Assembly (NCBI RefSeq): GCF_023053635.1
Contig: NC_086177.1
Span: forward strand, 98,800,001-98,864,000
Length of the DNA: 64,000 nucleotides
Direction: 5' to 3'
Source: Elgaria multicarinata webbii
Taxonomy: Eukaryota > Chordata > Lepidosauria > Squamata > Anguidae
Shown: one piece after another, positions 63,353-64,000 of the stretch
How positions within the stretch are numbered: position 1 is the stretch's first letter
How the letters are laid out: each line of letters begins with the position of its first letter
Made by a program: the position numbers and the translations under genes
Notes under the pieces: model-generated
What the model was told of the DNA's origin: nothing
Databases searched by the model: none
Seen by the model: the letters and a program-made list of their open reading frames with translations, nothing else

Positions 63353-63502
63353 TGAGGGACCATACCTCAGTGTGACAGAGCACATGCTTTGCATGCAGAA
63401 GGTTCCCCGTTCGATCCTCGGCTTCTCCAAGTAGGGTGAGTAAAAGAATCCCTGCCAGTCAATGGTCTGACTTAGTATCAGGCAGCTTCCTATGTTTCAT
63501 GG
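63353..63502 (+). mobile_element. tRNA-Ala-derived SINE
   Basis: GCATGCTTTGCATGCAG-type anticodon arm (ACATGCTTTGCATGCAGAAG), B box GTTCGATCC and tail TCAGGCAGCTTCCTATGTTT. Confidence 0.7.
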
Positions 63503-63503
63503 A

Positions 63504-63955
63504 CTCATAGAATTGATGAGTTGGAAGGGACCACAAAGATCATCTAGTCAAACCCTCTGCAATGTGCAGGAAAACCAATTAAACTATCCATGAAAGGTGG
63601 CAGTCCAGCCTCTTCTTAAAAACTTCCAGAGATGGAGAATCCATGACCTCCGTAGGTAACTGTTCCACTGTTGTACAGATCTTACCATCAGGAAGTTTTT
63701 CCTTATACTTAACCAGAATCGAGGTTGCTGAAACTTATACCCATTATTTTGGGTCCTAATTTCTGTGGCCATAGAAAACAGTTCTTGGCCATCTTCCCTG
63801 TGGCATCCTTTTATGTACCTGAACACTGCTATCATGTCTCCCCTCAGTCTTCTTTCCTCCAGACTGAACATCCCAAGTTCCTTCAGCCTGTCCTCCCAGA
63901 GCATCTCTTCAAGTCCCTGTATCATTTTTGCTGCCCTCCTCTGAACCATTTCAAC
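63504..63955 (-). mobile_element. CR1 LINE, older subfamily, 3' fragment
   Basis: On the minus strand the frame reads DRLKELGMFSLEERRLRGDM and FWLSIRKNFLMVRSVQQWN; the 3' end has CATAGAATTGATGAGTTGG. It is more diverged than the other CR1 copies. Confidence 0.8.
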
Positions 63956-64000
63956 CTTTCAGAATAGGGAGAAAAGGCACAAAAGCCAGGAAAACACCAA

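Larger units (their letters stand above)
63190..64000 (-). mobile_element. hAT family A copy split by SINE and CR1 insertions
   Basis: The part to about 63350 (ACTGTCAATAACTAAGCCTT) continues after 63950 (TTTCAACCTTTCAGAATAGG) to the window end, in family A reverse order. The gap is filled by two other elements. Confidence 0.55.

Noticed and set aside
52916-64000. ZHX1 coding sequence
   Set aside because: I looked for homeodomain and C2H2 motifs on both strands and found none; the coding exon must be outside the window.

Overview
The window looks like nuclear DNA of a squamate reptile, most likely a lizard. It carries three spliced vertebrate genes in the order known from human 8q24.13, and its introns are packed with CR1 and L2 LINEs, tRNA-derived SINEs and short palindromic hAT-type DNA transposons. 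No prokaryotic signal (operons, Shine-Dalgarno sites, CRISPR) is present. The species cannot be named from sequence alone.

Layout: (1) 909-18261, + strand: the last eleven coding exons of TBC1D31, which encode the end of the TBC domain and a long coiled coil; the 5' half of the gene lies left of the window. (2) 18.4-26.1 kb: an intergenic stretch with one 5'-truncated CR1 LINE and an intact elongator tRNA-Met (CAU) gene on the minus strand at 22700-22772. (3) 26182-36095, + strand: complete coding sequence of FAM83A in four coding exons (443 aa). (4) 41277-50032, minus strand: complete coding sequence of C8orf76 in six exons (383 aa), with a CpG-rich first exon. (5) 50-64 kb: no recognised coding sequence. 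The human gene order predicts that ZHX1 follows on the minus strand. A reverse-strand AATAAA at 52927-52932 and a fairly repeat-poor AT-rich stretch are compatible with its 3'UTR, but the ZHX1 reading frame is not in the window.

The genes do not form one pathway: TBC1D31 is a centriolar-satellite and ciliogenesis protein, FAM83A is a CK1-binding signalling scaffold, and C8orf76 is poorly characterised with TPR-like repeats. Exon boundaries were set by eye from GT/AG sites, reading phase and remembered human protein sequences.

The most unusual content is in the mobile DNA. Several palindromic non-autonomous families have 8-bp target duplications that can be read directly (perfect at 17541-17676, 48178-48539 and 51597-52415), which places them with hAT. 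One 819-bp GC-rich element carries seven consensus-like 5' splice sites. A 282-bp palindrome at 34676-34957 has arms differing by one base and a C-run length. A small intronic duplication in TBC1D31 supplies a natural empty site for one hAT insertion. The other elements form many nested insertions that allow relative dating.
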